The position numbers were made by a program, and so were the translations under genes. A stretch of DNA of 19,034 bases from CAZPKH01 sp964407165. Its GTDB lineage: Bacteria; Bacteroidota; Bacteroidia; Bacteroidales; Muribaculaceae. The notes beneath the pieces were generated by a model. It was given only the letters and a program-made list of their open reading frames with translations. It was not told the origin of the DNA and did not search any database. The stretch is taken from assembly GCA_964407165.1 (NCBI GenBank), contig CAYOUJ010000047.1:1-19034 (forward strand), read 5' to 3'. Of this stretch, positions 1-5,835 are shown piece by piece; position 1 is the stretch's first letter, and each line of letters begins with the position of its first letter.

Positions 1-2
1 CT

Positions 3-224
3 AGTCGCTCTACAGGCGATATCAGTATCTCATATTCCGACTATGATGATTTTGGCAACTGGCACGACACTCTATGGATTTTCAATCTCACCGCGGTGGT
101 CAATGACAGTTATGGAGTCGACAGCACCAGAAAAGAATCATATTCAACCAAATTCCACCGCACCATCGAGTATTACACCCCCGAGGAGGTCGACCTGCCC
201 GCGCTCCTGCGCAACCCCCGCTAA
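3..224 (+). CDS. C-terminal fragment of an unrecognised protein (5' end outside window)
   Basis: An open frame runs from the left edge to a TAA at 222-224 and gives 73 residues ending in EEVDLPALLRNPR. It has no start codon near its beginning, so the gene enters from the left. I prefer this frame to the overlapping ATG-started frame (43-249) because its composition is protein-like: alternating hydrophobic and polar residues rich in D, Y, S and T, such as WIFNLTAVVNDSYGVDS. The ATG frame is low complexity and runs into the hairpin at 237-302. The stop is 12 bases before that hairpin, as expected for a gene end. I do not recognise the family; the beta-rich look would suit a secreted or surface protein, but that is a guess. 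Confidence 0.6.
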   Translation, partial: SRSTGDISISYSDYDDFGNWHDTLWIFNLTAVVNDSYGVDSTRKESYSTKFHRTIEYYTPEEVDLPALLRNPR

Positions 225-236
225 CGCGCAAAACAC

Positions 237-302
237 TTTACCCGATTAACCGATTACCCGATTAAGAAGCTTCTTAATCGGGTAACCGGTTAATCGGGTA
301 AA
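237..302. terminator. Loop-less 33-bp inverted repeat, probable bidirectional terminator
   Basis: The two 33-base arms are centred on AAGCTT (267-272) and pair along their whole length with one mismatch. The hairpin lies between the end of the plus-strand gene (224) and the end of the minus-strand aminopeptidase (313), so it can end transcription from both sides. Each arm is itself made of short repeats (CCCGATTAA, CCGATTA, CCCGATTAA). T-rich tracts are short (TTTA/TAAA at the ends). Confidence 0.7.
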
Positions 303-312
303 GGCCAGCTGG

Positions 313-1602
313 TTAGAGCTTGTAGAAGGCGGTGAAGGCGCGGATGGTCAGCTCGTGGTCGACGGCCGCCATGGTCTCGCGAGCGCTGTGCATGGCCCAG
401 ATGGCCACGCCCATGTCAACGCCCCGCAGGTCTATCTGGCTGGTCAGTATGTTGCCGAGGGTGCTTCCGCCGGCCACGTCGCTATGGTTGACAAAATACT
501 GGCACGGCACGCCTGCCCTCTCGCAGATGCTGCGGAACACCGCCGCCGAGTCGGCGTCGGTCATGTACTTGCAGTTGGCGTTAATCTTGATGACCGGTCC
601 GCCGCCGACCACGGGGTGCGACGTCGGGTCGTATTTCTCGACGTAGTTGGGGTGCACGGCGTGGGCGTTGTCGGCCGAGATCATGAACGAGCGAGCCACG
701 GCGCGGAGATACTCCTCCTCGCCGCCTCCGAGGCATCCGACGATGCGGCGCAGCAGGTGGCACAGCACCGGCGATGCGGCGCCCTGCTTGGTGCCCGAGC
801 CGGTCTCCTCGTTGTCGAACACGGCGAGCACCTTGGTTGCCTCCGTGGGCGTGTCGAGCGAGTCGAGCAGCGCCGAGAGGCCGGCGTGCACCATCCCGAG
901 GTCGTCGAGGCGGCCGGAGGTGAAGAACTCGTTGTCAAGCCCCAGGCGGCATGCCGGGGTGGTGTCGAAGATCGACAGGTCGAAGTCGATTACATCCTTC
1001 GGGTCAACCCCGGCCTCGCGCGCGGCCAAACGAAGCACCAAGTTGTCGCGCTCGAGCGCATCTTTCACTATGGCGATGACGGGGAGCATGTCCTTCTGCT
1101 TCGACAGCGGGTTGCCCTCGTTGACGGCGCGGTTGAAGTGTATGGCCAGGTGGGGGATGGTCAGCAGCGGGCGGTCGACTTTGACGAGCACCGTGCGCGG
1201 GTTGAGCGGGTCGTCGGTGCGCACCATCAGCCGGCCGGCGATGGAGAGCGGGCGGTCGAACCATGTGTAGAGTATCGGGCCGCCGTAGACCTCGACGTTA
1301 AGCTTGACCACGCCGCCGTCGCAGAGCATCTCGGGGTGGGGCTTGATGCGGAAGCCGGGGGAGTCGGAGTGGGCGGAGACGATATGGAAGGGCGCCGTGG
1401 CTTCCGTGCCGACCACGAAGGCGAAGATGGCCGACGAGTTCTTGACGATATATCGGCGGTCGCCGGTGTGCAGCGTCCAGGCCTCGGCGGGGCACAGCTC
1501 ACAGAAGCCATTGGCCTCGAGGCGCTCGCGCACCGACTGCACCGCGAAGAAGTTTACGGGGGAGGCGTCCATGAACGCCTTGAAGTCAGTTAGATGGGGC
1601 AT
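313..1602 (-). CDS. apeB: M18 family (aspartyl) aminopeptidase
   Basis: A 429-residue zinc aminopeptidase of family M18, which removes N-terminal acidic or other residues from peptides in the cytoplasm. The family's metal-ligand motifs are present in order: SAHSDSPGF (His78, Asp80), SGRLDDLG (Asp233/234), the NEETGSGT pair (Glu265/266), MISADNAHAVHPN (Asp311) and AMHSARE (His405). The length matches the family (about 430). I place the start at the ATG at 1602 (MPHLTDFKAF). The frame stays open to 1671, but that extension only translates a 9-bp tandem repeat into SLISLISLIS and is not expected in the protein. It lies 86 bases downstream of the CyuA-like gene on the same strand, with no promoter motif between them, so co-transcription is possible. 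The exact peptidase specificity is inferred from the family; the symbol is used by homology. Confidence 0.93.
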   Translation of the reverse strand: MPHLTDFKAFMDASPVNFFAVQSVRERLEANGFCELCPAEAWTLHTGDRRYIVKNSSAIFAFVVGTEATAPFHIVSAHSDSPGFRIKPHPEMLCDGGVVKLNVEVYGGPILYTWFDRPLSIAGRLMVRTDDPLNPRTVLVKVDRPLLTIPHLAIHFNRAVNEGNPLSKQKDMLPVIAIVKDALERDNLVLRLAAREAGVDPKDVIDFDLSIFDTTPACRLGLDNEFFTSGRLDDLGMVHAGLSALLDSLDTPTEATKVLAVFDNEETGSGTKQGAASPVLCHLLRRIVGCLGGGEEEYLRAVARSFMISADNAHAVHPNYVEKYDPTSHPVVGGGPVIKINANCKYMTDADSAAVFRSICERAGVPCQYFVNHSDVAGGSTLGNILTSQIDLRGVDMGVAIWAMHSARETMAAVDHELTIRAFTAFYKL

Positions 1603-1611
1603 ATTAGGGAG

Positions 1612-1664
1612 TAAGGAAATTAAGGAAATTAAGGAAATTAAGGAAATTAAGGAAATTAAGGAAT
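1612..1664. repeat. 9-bp tandem repeat, about 5.9 units
   Basis: The unit TAAGGAAAT occurs five times exactly (1612-1656) followed by a shortened sixth copy. It lies just upstream of the aminopeptidase start at 1602. It is out of keeping with the GC-rich surroundings and probably varies in copy number. Confidence 0.9.
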
Positions 1665-1673
1665 AACCCAATA

Positions 1674-1694
1674 ATTATGCATTATGCATTATGC
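1674..1694. repeat. 7-bp tandem repeat ATTATGC, three units
   Basis: Three exact ATTATGC units (1674-1680, 1681-1687, 1688-1694). The stop codon of the CyuA-like gene (1689-1691 on the minus strand) lies inside the last unit, so the repeat array supplies the 3' end of that reading frame. Confidence 0.85.
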
Positions 1695-2984
1695 ATTTGA
1701 CTGGCCTTTGGTGGTCATTATTCGCAGGACGAGGCGGTCGGTCTCAATCATGGCGTCGTGGCCGATGGCGGCCAGGTTGGCGATGGTGCGGTCTACGTCG
1801 TCGTCGACGATACCCTCGTCGGCGGTCAGGCAGTGCCCCTCCATGGCGAGCATGGCGGAGATGACGGCCGTGGAGGCGCCGCTGCTCACTTTCATCGCGC
1901 ACCCCGGCTTGGCGCCGTCGCAAATCATGCCGGTGAGGCTACCGACCATGTTCTTCACCGATGCCACTATCTGCGGGTAGCCGCCGCCCATGAGGTAGCA
2001 GATGCCGCACGACGAGCCGGTGGCGGCCACCACGCACCCGCACAGGGCCGAGAGTCGGCCGAGGTTCTGCTTGATGTAGATTACCGTCAGGTGGCTGAGC
2101 GTCAGGGCGCGTATGGTCTGCTCCTCCGAAGCAAACGACTCCTCGGCGTAGATCACCACGGGCAGTGTGGCGGCGATGCCCTGGTTGCCGCTGCCCGAGT
2201 TGCTCATCACCGGTATGCACGCGCCGGCCATGCGGGCGTCGCAAGCAGCTGATGTATAGCTAAGTATGCGTGAGAAGATGCTGTCGCCCATCACGTGGCG
2301 CTGCCGCTCGCAGTGGAGCGTGCGCCCTACTGAGTGGCCGTAGCGGCCCGTGAACGCCTGCTCCGCAGCCGCCTTGTTGACGCGCCGTGTGTCGAGGATG
2401 AAGCGTATCTCATCTAACGGCGTTTCCATGGCAAACTCCCAAACCTTTGAGAGAGTGAGTAACGGAGTAACGGAGTCATTGAGTTTAGCTTGCGTGCCTT
2501 GGTCGAGGAGCGTCTCATCGCCGCGCTGGAGTAGCACGAAGCGGGTGTGGCCGCCGGCGATGACGGCGCGGGCAGTGGCGGTGACGGCGCTGGCGCGCAC
2601 GTCTATAAAAAGGTTGTCGACGTCGCCGTCGGCGGGGAGTATCTCGATGGCTCCGGCGGCGATGAGCTTGTCGGCCTCGACGATGGCCTCCTCATTGACA
2701 TCGCGGAGCACCTCCAGCTCCAGCTCCGGGCGGCCGCAGACGGCGCCGAGGGCTATGGCTATGGGGAGGCCCACGCGGTCGGTGCCGGGGATGCCGACGC
2801 CCATGGCGTTCTTGATGATGTTGCCGCTCAGGCGCAGGGTGATGTGCTCGGGGCGCGTGCCCAGCAGCTCGGTTGCCTTGGCCGTCGCCAGGGCCACGGC
2901 CATAGGCTCGGTGCACCCGATGGCGGGTACTACCTCGCGGTGTATCAGTGAGATAATCTGTCGTCGCTGGTCGATGGGGAGCAT
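1689..2984 (-). CDS. cyuA: L-cysteine desulfidase-like protein (UPF0597/CyuA family)
   Basis: A 431-residue protein of the UPF0597 (YhaM/CyuA) family. Characterised members are oxygen-sensitive iron-sulfur enzymes that break L-cysteine down to pyruvate, ammonia and sulfide. The likely cluster-binding cysteines are present: Cys24 in AIGCTEP near the N-terminus, a cysteine-rich stretch (Cys315, 317, 326 and 329, in LSALCGCVV and SSCGICYLMGGG), and Cys355/Cys362 in MICDGAKPGC. The central SNSGSGNQGIAA and MKVSSGAS motifs are typical. The length matches the family (about 430). The ATG at 2984 (MLPIDQRRQI) is preceded by a good promoter at 3024-3053. An 8-bp repeat (GAGTAACG, 2457-2480) lies inside the gene and encodes residues about 169-176, a region that is variable in the family. 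Substrate specificity (cysteine or serine) cannot be told from sequence alone. Confidence 0.88.
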   Translation of the reverse strand: MLPIDQRRQIISLIHREVVPAIGCTEPMAVALATAKATELLGTRPEHITLRLSGNIIKNAMGVGIPGTDRVGLPIAIALGAVCGRPELELEVLRDVNEEAIVEADKLIAAGAIEILPADGDVDNLFIDVRASAVTATARAVIAGGHTRFVLLQRGDETLLDQGTQAKLNDSVTPLLTLSKVWEFAMETPLDEIRFILDTRRVNKAAAEQAFTGRYGHSVGRTLHCERQRHVMGDSIFSRILSYTSAACDARMAGACIPVMSNSGSGNQGIAATLPVVIYAEESFASEEQTIRALTLSHLTVIYIKQNLGRLSALCGCVVAATGSSCGICYLMGGGYPQIVASVKNMVGSLTGMICDGAKPGCAMKVSSGASTAVISAMLAMEGHCLTADEGIVDDDVDRTIANLAAIGHDAMIETDRLVLRIMTTKGQSNA

Positions 2985-2992
2985 GGTATCAG

Positions 2993-3020
2993 TTTATAAC
3001 TTATAGTTTATAGTTTATAG
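2993..3020. repeat. 7-bp tandem repeat (TTTATAG type), four units
   Basis: Units TTTATAA, CTTATAG, TTTATAG and TTTATAG follow one another without gaps. The array lies in the predicted 5' untranslated region of the CyuA-like gene, between its promoter (3024-3031) and its start (2984). Confidence 0.8.
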
Positions 3021-3023
3021 AGC

Positions 3024-3053
3024 CAAAGGTACGGCATTTTTCCCAATCCCCAA
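3024..3053 (-). promoter_or_regulatory. Bacteroidetes-type promoter for the cyuA-like gene
   Basis: On the minus strand a TTG (3051-3053, in a TTTTG run) is followed after 19 bases by TACCTTTG (3024-3031). This fits the Bacteroidetes consensus TTTG-N19-21-TAnnTTTG. It points to the ATG at 2984 and leaves a leader of about 35 bases. Confidence 0.8.
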
Positions 3054-3064
3054 AATTTGCAATC

Positions 3065-3091
3065 ACGAATTACACGAATTTTATGAATTTC
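3065..3091. repeat. 9-bp tandem repeat (ACGAATTAC type), three units
   Basis: Units ACGAATTAC, ACGAATTTT and ATGAATTTC occur in tandem in the divergent space between the cyuA-like gene and the L,D-transpeptidase gene. They are upstream of both predicted promoters. Confidence 0.75.
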
Positions 3092-3163
3092 ACTAATGTC
3101 AGTTAGCTTATCTTCTTTAAGATTTTTTTTCTCAACAGATGCAGGCCTTTAAGTGTTTTAACC

Positions 3164-3193
3164 TTGATGTTTCGCCCAAAAGCGTTACCTTTG
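3164..3193 (+). promoter_or_regulatory. Promoter of the L,D-transpeptidase gene, nearly leaderless
   Basis: TTG (3164-3166), a 19-base spacer and TACCTTTG (3186-3193) match the Bacteroidetes promoter. The ATG at 3199 begins only five bases after the -7 element, so transcription should start at or very near the start codon. This placement supports 3199 as the start and excludes the upstream in-frame ATG at 3139. Confidence 0.78.
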
Positions 3194-3198
3194 CACTC

Positions 3199-3969
3199 AT
3201 GAAATTGAAACTCCTTATCACTCTGCTGATAGCGATGCTGTGCATCGGGCCTGTGGACGCCCGCAAGAGCGGCAAGCGCAGCAGCGGCAAGCGACATAAG
3301 ACCGAGATGACCTCGGGGCGGCGCACCTCCAAGAGCTCCAAGAAGAGCTCGCGCAGGAGCGTCAAGAGCAGCTCCCGCAAGGGCTCCAAGAAGGGGCGCC
3401 GCGGTCGGCGGGGCGCGAGGGCGCTGCCCCGCTCTGATAGCCGCATGAGCCTATGTTACCCCGACACCGTACCTGCAAGCCCTAACGGCAACGTCATCAT
3501 CATCTCAAAGGCCGACTACACCCTCACCGTGGTCGACTCCATAGGCCACCCCATATTTTCGACCCTCTGCTCCGTCGGCCGCAACTACGGCAACAAGCAG
3601 CGGCAGGGTGACAAGCGCACCCCCGAGGGCACCTTCTTTATATGCAGCGTCGAAGACGCCTCCGACTGGGGCAAGGACTGCCACGACGGCCGCGGCAAGC
3701 GCTGCGGCGTCTACGGCCCCTGGTTCCTGCGCCTCGGCAACGTCCCCGGCTGCACCTCCATCGGCATCCACGGCACATGCTTCAACGGCACCATGGGGTC
3801 GCACACCTCCCTCGGCTGCATACGCCTGCAGAACGAGGAGATAGAGCGGCTCGTGCCCATGGTCGGCGTCGGCACCGAGGTGGTAATCCTCCCCGAGGGT
3901 CAGCATTACGACAACTCGCTGCCCTATATGGTGCCGCAGCTCCACAGCCCCAAGCGCGCCTACGAATAA
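3199..3969 (+). CDS. Secreted L,D-transpeptidase (YkuD domain) with basic linker
   Basis: A 256-residue exported protein. A signal peptide (MKLKLLITLLIAMLCIGPVDA) is followed by a stretch very rich in Lys, Arg and Ser (about residues 22-79), then a YkuD domain (about 96-231) with the catalytic pattern IHGTC (His191) and SHTSLGCIRL (His202, Cys207). YkuD enzymes cross-link peptidoglycan or attach proteins to it through meso-diaminopimelate stem peptides in the periplasm. The basic stretch could bind anionic cell-wall polymers, nucleic acid or LPS; that is inference. Residues 70-79 (RRGARALPRS) are encoded by a GC-rich palindrome (3408-3434) also found in two other genes here, so part of the linker may come from a repeat. 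The start is set by the signal peptide and the promoter ending at 3193. The TAA overlaps the hairpin that follows. Confidence 0.9.
   Translation: MKLKLLITLLIAMLCIGPVDARKSGKRSSGKRHKTEMTSGRRTSKSSKKSSRRSVKSSSRKGSKKGRRGRRGARALPRSDSRMSLCYPDTVPASPNGNVIIISKADYTLTVVDSIGHPIFSTLCSVGRNYGNKQRQGDKRTPEGTFFICSVEDASDWGKDCHDGRGKRCGVYGPWFLRLGNVPGCTSIGIHGTCFNGTMGSHTSLGCIRLQNEEIERLVPMVGVGTEVVILPEGQHYDNSLPYMVPQLHSPKRAYE
3408..3434. repeat. GC-rich palindromic element, copy 1 (in the L,D-transpeptidase gene)
   Basis: Seven-base arms GCGGGGC (3408-3414) and GCCCCGC (3426-3432) flank GCGAGGGCGCT, followed by TC. It is nearly identical to copies at 11908, 14054 and 15359. It is read in frame as RRGARALPRS at the junction between the basic linker and the YkuD domain. 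Confidence 0.8.
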
Positions 3970-4014
3970 CAGCGAACAGCGAACAGTTTGTCCGACTGTT
4001 CGCTGTTCGCTGTT
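3968..4014. terminator. Hairpin terminator made of GCGAACA heptamers
   Basis: Perfect 20-base arms (3968-3987 and 3995-4014) with a 7-base loop. The left arm starts in the TAA of the L,D-transpeptidase gene and the right arm ends 2 bases from the stop of the carbonic anhydrase gene (4017), so it can serve both convergent genes. The arms consist of tandem GCGAACA units. The same heptamer forms an array at 4669-4696, on the other side of the carbonic anhydrase gene. Confidence 0.75.
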
Positions 4015-4016
4015 CG

Positions 4017-4556
4017 CTACAGGGGGGTCAGCTCGCCGGTGAGGGTGTCGATGACGTACCCCGCCACACGCACGTCGGCGGCCATCAGCGGATGGTTGCG
4101 CACCAGGTCGACGGTCTGGCGCACGGCCTCGGCGGTGTCGTTGAAGCCGCGCAGCCAGCTGTCCAGGTCGATGCCGCAGTGGCGCATCAGCGAAATGTGC
4201 TCCTCCGGCACCCCGCGCTCGCGCATAAGGTGCAGCATCTCCGCGGGGTCCATACCCTGCACGCCGCACTCCGTGTGCCCGATAATCATTATCTCGTTGA
4301 CACCCAGCTCATACACGGCCACCAGCAGCGACCGCACCGTCGAGTCGAACGGGTTGGTAATGGTGCCTCCGGCGTTCTTGATCATCTTCACGTCGCCACC
4401 TTTCACGCCCAGGGCCGCCGGCAGCAAGTCTACCAGGCGCGTGTCCATGCAGGTGACGATGGCGATGCGCTTGTCGGGATACTTCGACGTGCGATACTGC
4501 TCATAGCGGCCGCTGTCGACAAACTCGCGGTTGTGCTTCAGAATTTCCTCAATCAT
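4017..4556 (-). CDS. Beta-class carbonic anhydrase
   Basis: A 179-residue zinc enzyme that interconverts carbon dioxide and bicarbonate in the cytoplasm. The beta-class zinc ligands are visible: Cys36 in TCMDTR (with Asp38/Arg40 forming the usual dyad), and His94 and Cys97 in GHTECG. Length is as expected for short beta-CAs. I choose the ATG at 4556 (MIEEILKHNREF) because a promoter -7 element lies at 4580-4587, which rules out the longer frame that begins at 4616. The protein ends TGELTPL, and its stop lies just outside the shared hairpin with the L,D-transpeptidase gene. It is transcribed divergently from tRNA-Ser. Bicarbonate supply for carboxylation, important in CO2-rich gut anaerobes, is the likely role. 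Confidence 0.92.
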   Translation of the reverse strand: MIEEILKHNREFVDSGRYEQYRTSKYPDKRIAIVTCMDTRLVDLLPAALGVKGGDVKMIKNAGGTITNPFDSTVRSLLVAVYELGVNEIMIIGHTECGVQGMDPAEMLHLMRERGVPEEHISLMRHCGIDLDSWLRGFNDTAEAVRQTVDLVRNHPLMAADVRVAGYVIDTLTGELTPL

Positions 4557-4579
4557 AACAGTTAGGTTTAGGGTTTGGG

Positions 4580-4587
4580 CAAAGGTA
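4580..4587 (-). promoter_or_regulatory. -7 element of the carbonic anhydrase promoter
   Basis: TACCTTTG on the minus strand lies 23 bases upstream of the ATG at 4556. I do not see a clear TTG at the right distance (nearest candidate about 28 bases away), so this is a one-element call. It abuts the tRNA promoter on the other strand. Confidence 0.55.
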
Positions 4588-4610
4588 GCAAAAAAATCTT
4601 GAAAAAACCC

Positions 4611-4641
4611 TTGCACAACTCAAAAACAATCGCTACCTTTG
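4611..4641 (+). promoter_or_regulatory. Promoter of tRNA-Ser
   Basis: TTG (4611-4613), a 20-base spacer and TACCTTTG (4634-4641) fit the Bacteroidetes consensus well. It reads toward the tRNA at 4718, leaving a 5' leader of about 70 bases that contains the heptamer array 4669-4696. Confidence 0.75.
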
Positions 4642-4668
4642 CACCCGCAAGCCGCGGCAGGCCAGTGA

Positions 4669-4696
4669 GCGAACAGCGAACAGCGAATAGCGAACA
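4669..4696. repeat. 7-bp tandem repeat GCGAACA, four units
   Basis: GCGAACA, GCGAACA, GCGAATA and GCGAACA occur without gaps in the leader of the tRNA-Ser transcript. The same unit builds the hairpin at 3968-4014, so the two arrays flank the carbonic anhydrase gene. Confidence 0.85.
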
Positions 4697-4717
4697 GGGC
4701 GGTCGCAGACACCCAAC

Positions 4718-4805
4718 GGAGTGGTGCTCGAGTGGCTGAAGAGGCACGCCTGGAAAGCGTGTAAGCGTCAAAAGCGCTTCCCGAGTTCGAATCTCGGTCA
4801 CTCCG
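4718..4805 (+). tRNA. tRNA-Ser (anticodon GGA)
   Basis: An 88-base tRNA with a long variable arm, as expected for serine. The acceptor stem pairs GGAGTGG (4718-4724) with TCACTCC (4798-4804, final pair G-U), then the discriminator G. The anticodon stem CACGC/GCGTG encloses the loop CTGGAAA, giving anticodon GGA. The T-arm contains GTTCGAATC. The terminal CCA is not encoded; the next bases are CAA. It has its own promoter upstream and a hairpin downstream. Confidence 0.95.
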
Positions 4806-4811
4806 CAAAGC

Positions 4812-4843
4812 GGCGGTCGGAAATCTTAGGATTTCCGACCGCT
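4812..4843. terminator. Hairpin downstream of tRNA-Ser and of phoH
   Basis: Arms CGGTCGGAAATC (4814-4825) and GATTTCCGACCG (4830-4841) are perfectly complementary with a TTAG loop, and two more pairs extend the stem. It lies 6 bases after the tRNA and 32 bases beyond the phoH stop on the other strand. No long T tract follows on the plus strand. Confidence 0.7.
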
Positions 4844-4875
4844 GATTGTGTTGGAGAAGACGATTCCTGATGGGT

Positions 4876-5823
4876 TTAGTTGGTGTCTTCGGGGGAGGCG
4901 CGCTCGTAGGCCTCGACGATGCGCTGCACCAGCGGGTGGCGCACGATGTCCTTCTTGCCGAAGTCTACGCGGCCGATACCCTTGACGTCCTTGAGGATGC
5001 GCAGGGCCTGGATGAGGCCCGAGGAGGTGGTGCGCGGCAGGTCGACCTGCGTCACGTCGCCGGTGACTATCATCTTGGCGTTCATGCCCATGCGCGTGAG
5101 GAACATCTTGATTTGGTGGGTGGTGGTGTTCTGGGCCTCGTCGAGTATGATGACGGCGTCGTTGAGGGTGCGTCCGCGCATGAAGGCGAGGGGGGCGATT
5201 TGGATGACGTTGCTCTCCATATATTCCTTGAGCTTTACTGCCGGGAGCATGTCTTCGAGGGCGTCGTAAAGGGGCTGCAGGTATGGGTCAATCTTGTCCT
5301 TCATGTCGCCGGGGAGGAAGCCGAGTTTCTCTCCGGCTTCCACGGCGGGGCGCGAGAGGATGATCTTGCGCACCTCCTTGTTTTTGAGGGCGCGGACGGC
5401 CAGGGCGATGGCCACGTATGTCTTGCCGGTGCCGGCGGGGCCGAGGGCGAAGGTGAGGTCGTTGTTCATAAACGTCTCGACAAGCAGTTGCTGGTTGGGG
5501 GTGCGGCCTGAGATGGGCTTGCCGTTTATACCGTAGATAATGACGTCGTCGCGCTTGAGCTCCCTGGGGGCCTTCCCCTTTACAATGTCGAGTATTGCCT
5601 CTTCGCTGAGGGTGTTTCGCTCGGCGCAATGGCGCTCCAATTCCTTGATTTTCTGCTCAAATTCGGCGGTCTCGGCCTCCTCGCCAATTACCTTGATTAT
5701 CTGTCCGCGGGCAGCCATGCGCAGCTTGGGGTAGAGGTTGCGTATGAGCTGCATGTTGCAATTGTTTACGCCATAGAAGCTTACGGGGTCGACCTGGTCG
5801 ATTATGATAGTACGTTCGTTCAT
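4876..5823 (-). CDS. phoH: PhoH family ATPase
   Basis: A 315-residue cytoplasmic ATPase of the PhoH/PhoL (YbeZ) family. Walker A is GPAGTGKT (residues 128-135) and Walker B is VIILDEAQ (about 224-231), followed by the TGDVTQVDLP motif. The N-terminal part before about residue 105 resembles the small nucleic-acid-binding region of these proteins. Family members are linked to RNA metabolism and ribosome function, often with YbeY; ybeY is not next to it here. The ATG at 5823 (MNERTIIIDQ) lies 12 bases after the membrane protein gene on the same strand, so the two are probably co-transcribed. No promoter motif is visible upstream. Confidence 0.92.
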   Translation of the reverse strand: MNERTIIIDQVDPVSFYGVNNCNMQLIRNLYPKLRMAARGQIIKVIGEEAETAEFEQKIKELERHCAERNTLSEEAILDIVKGKAPRELKRDDVIIYGINGKPISGRTPNQQLLVETFMNNDLTFALGPAGTGKTYVAIALAVRALKNKEVRKIILSRPAVEAGEKLGFLPGDMKDKIDPYLQPLYDALEDMLPAVKLKEYMESNVIQIAPLAFMRGRTLNDAVIILDEAQNTTTHQIKMFLTRMGMNAKMIVTGDVTQVDLPRTTSSGLIQALRILKDVKGIGRVDFGKKDIVRHPLVQRIVEAYERASPEDTN

Positions 5824-5835
5824 GATTTCAGTGAA

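Noticed and set aside
43..249. ATG-started frame of 68 codons at the left edge
   Set aside because: The overlapping frame 3-224 has much more protein-like sequence and a stop just before the hairpin; the ATG frame runs into the hairpin.
355..1593. Long plus-strand open frame (412 codons) opposite the aminopeptidase gene
   Set aside because: It is the antisense of a clear M18 gene, with low-complexity V/G/H/R-rich sequence; GC-rich codon use keeps the reverse frame open.
1603..1671. N-terminal extension of the aminopeptidase (SLISLISLIS)
   Set aside because: It only translates the 9-bp tandem repeat; the M18 family starts near MPHLTDFKAF, so the ATG at 1602 is preferred.
4557..4616. Longer start for the carbonic anhydrase (MQGFFQDFFATFAQ)
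   Set aside because: The extension overlaps the promoter -7 element at 4580-4587, and beta-CA homology begins at MIEEILKHNREF.
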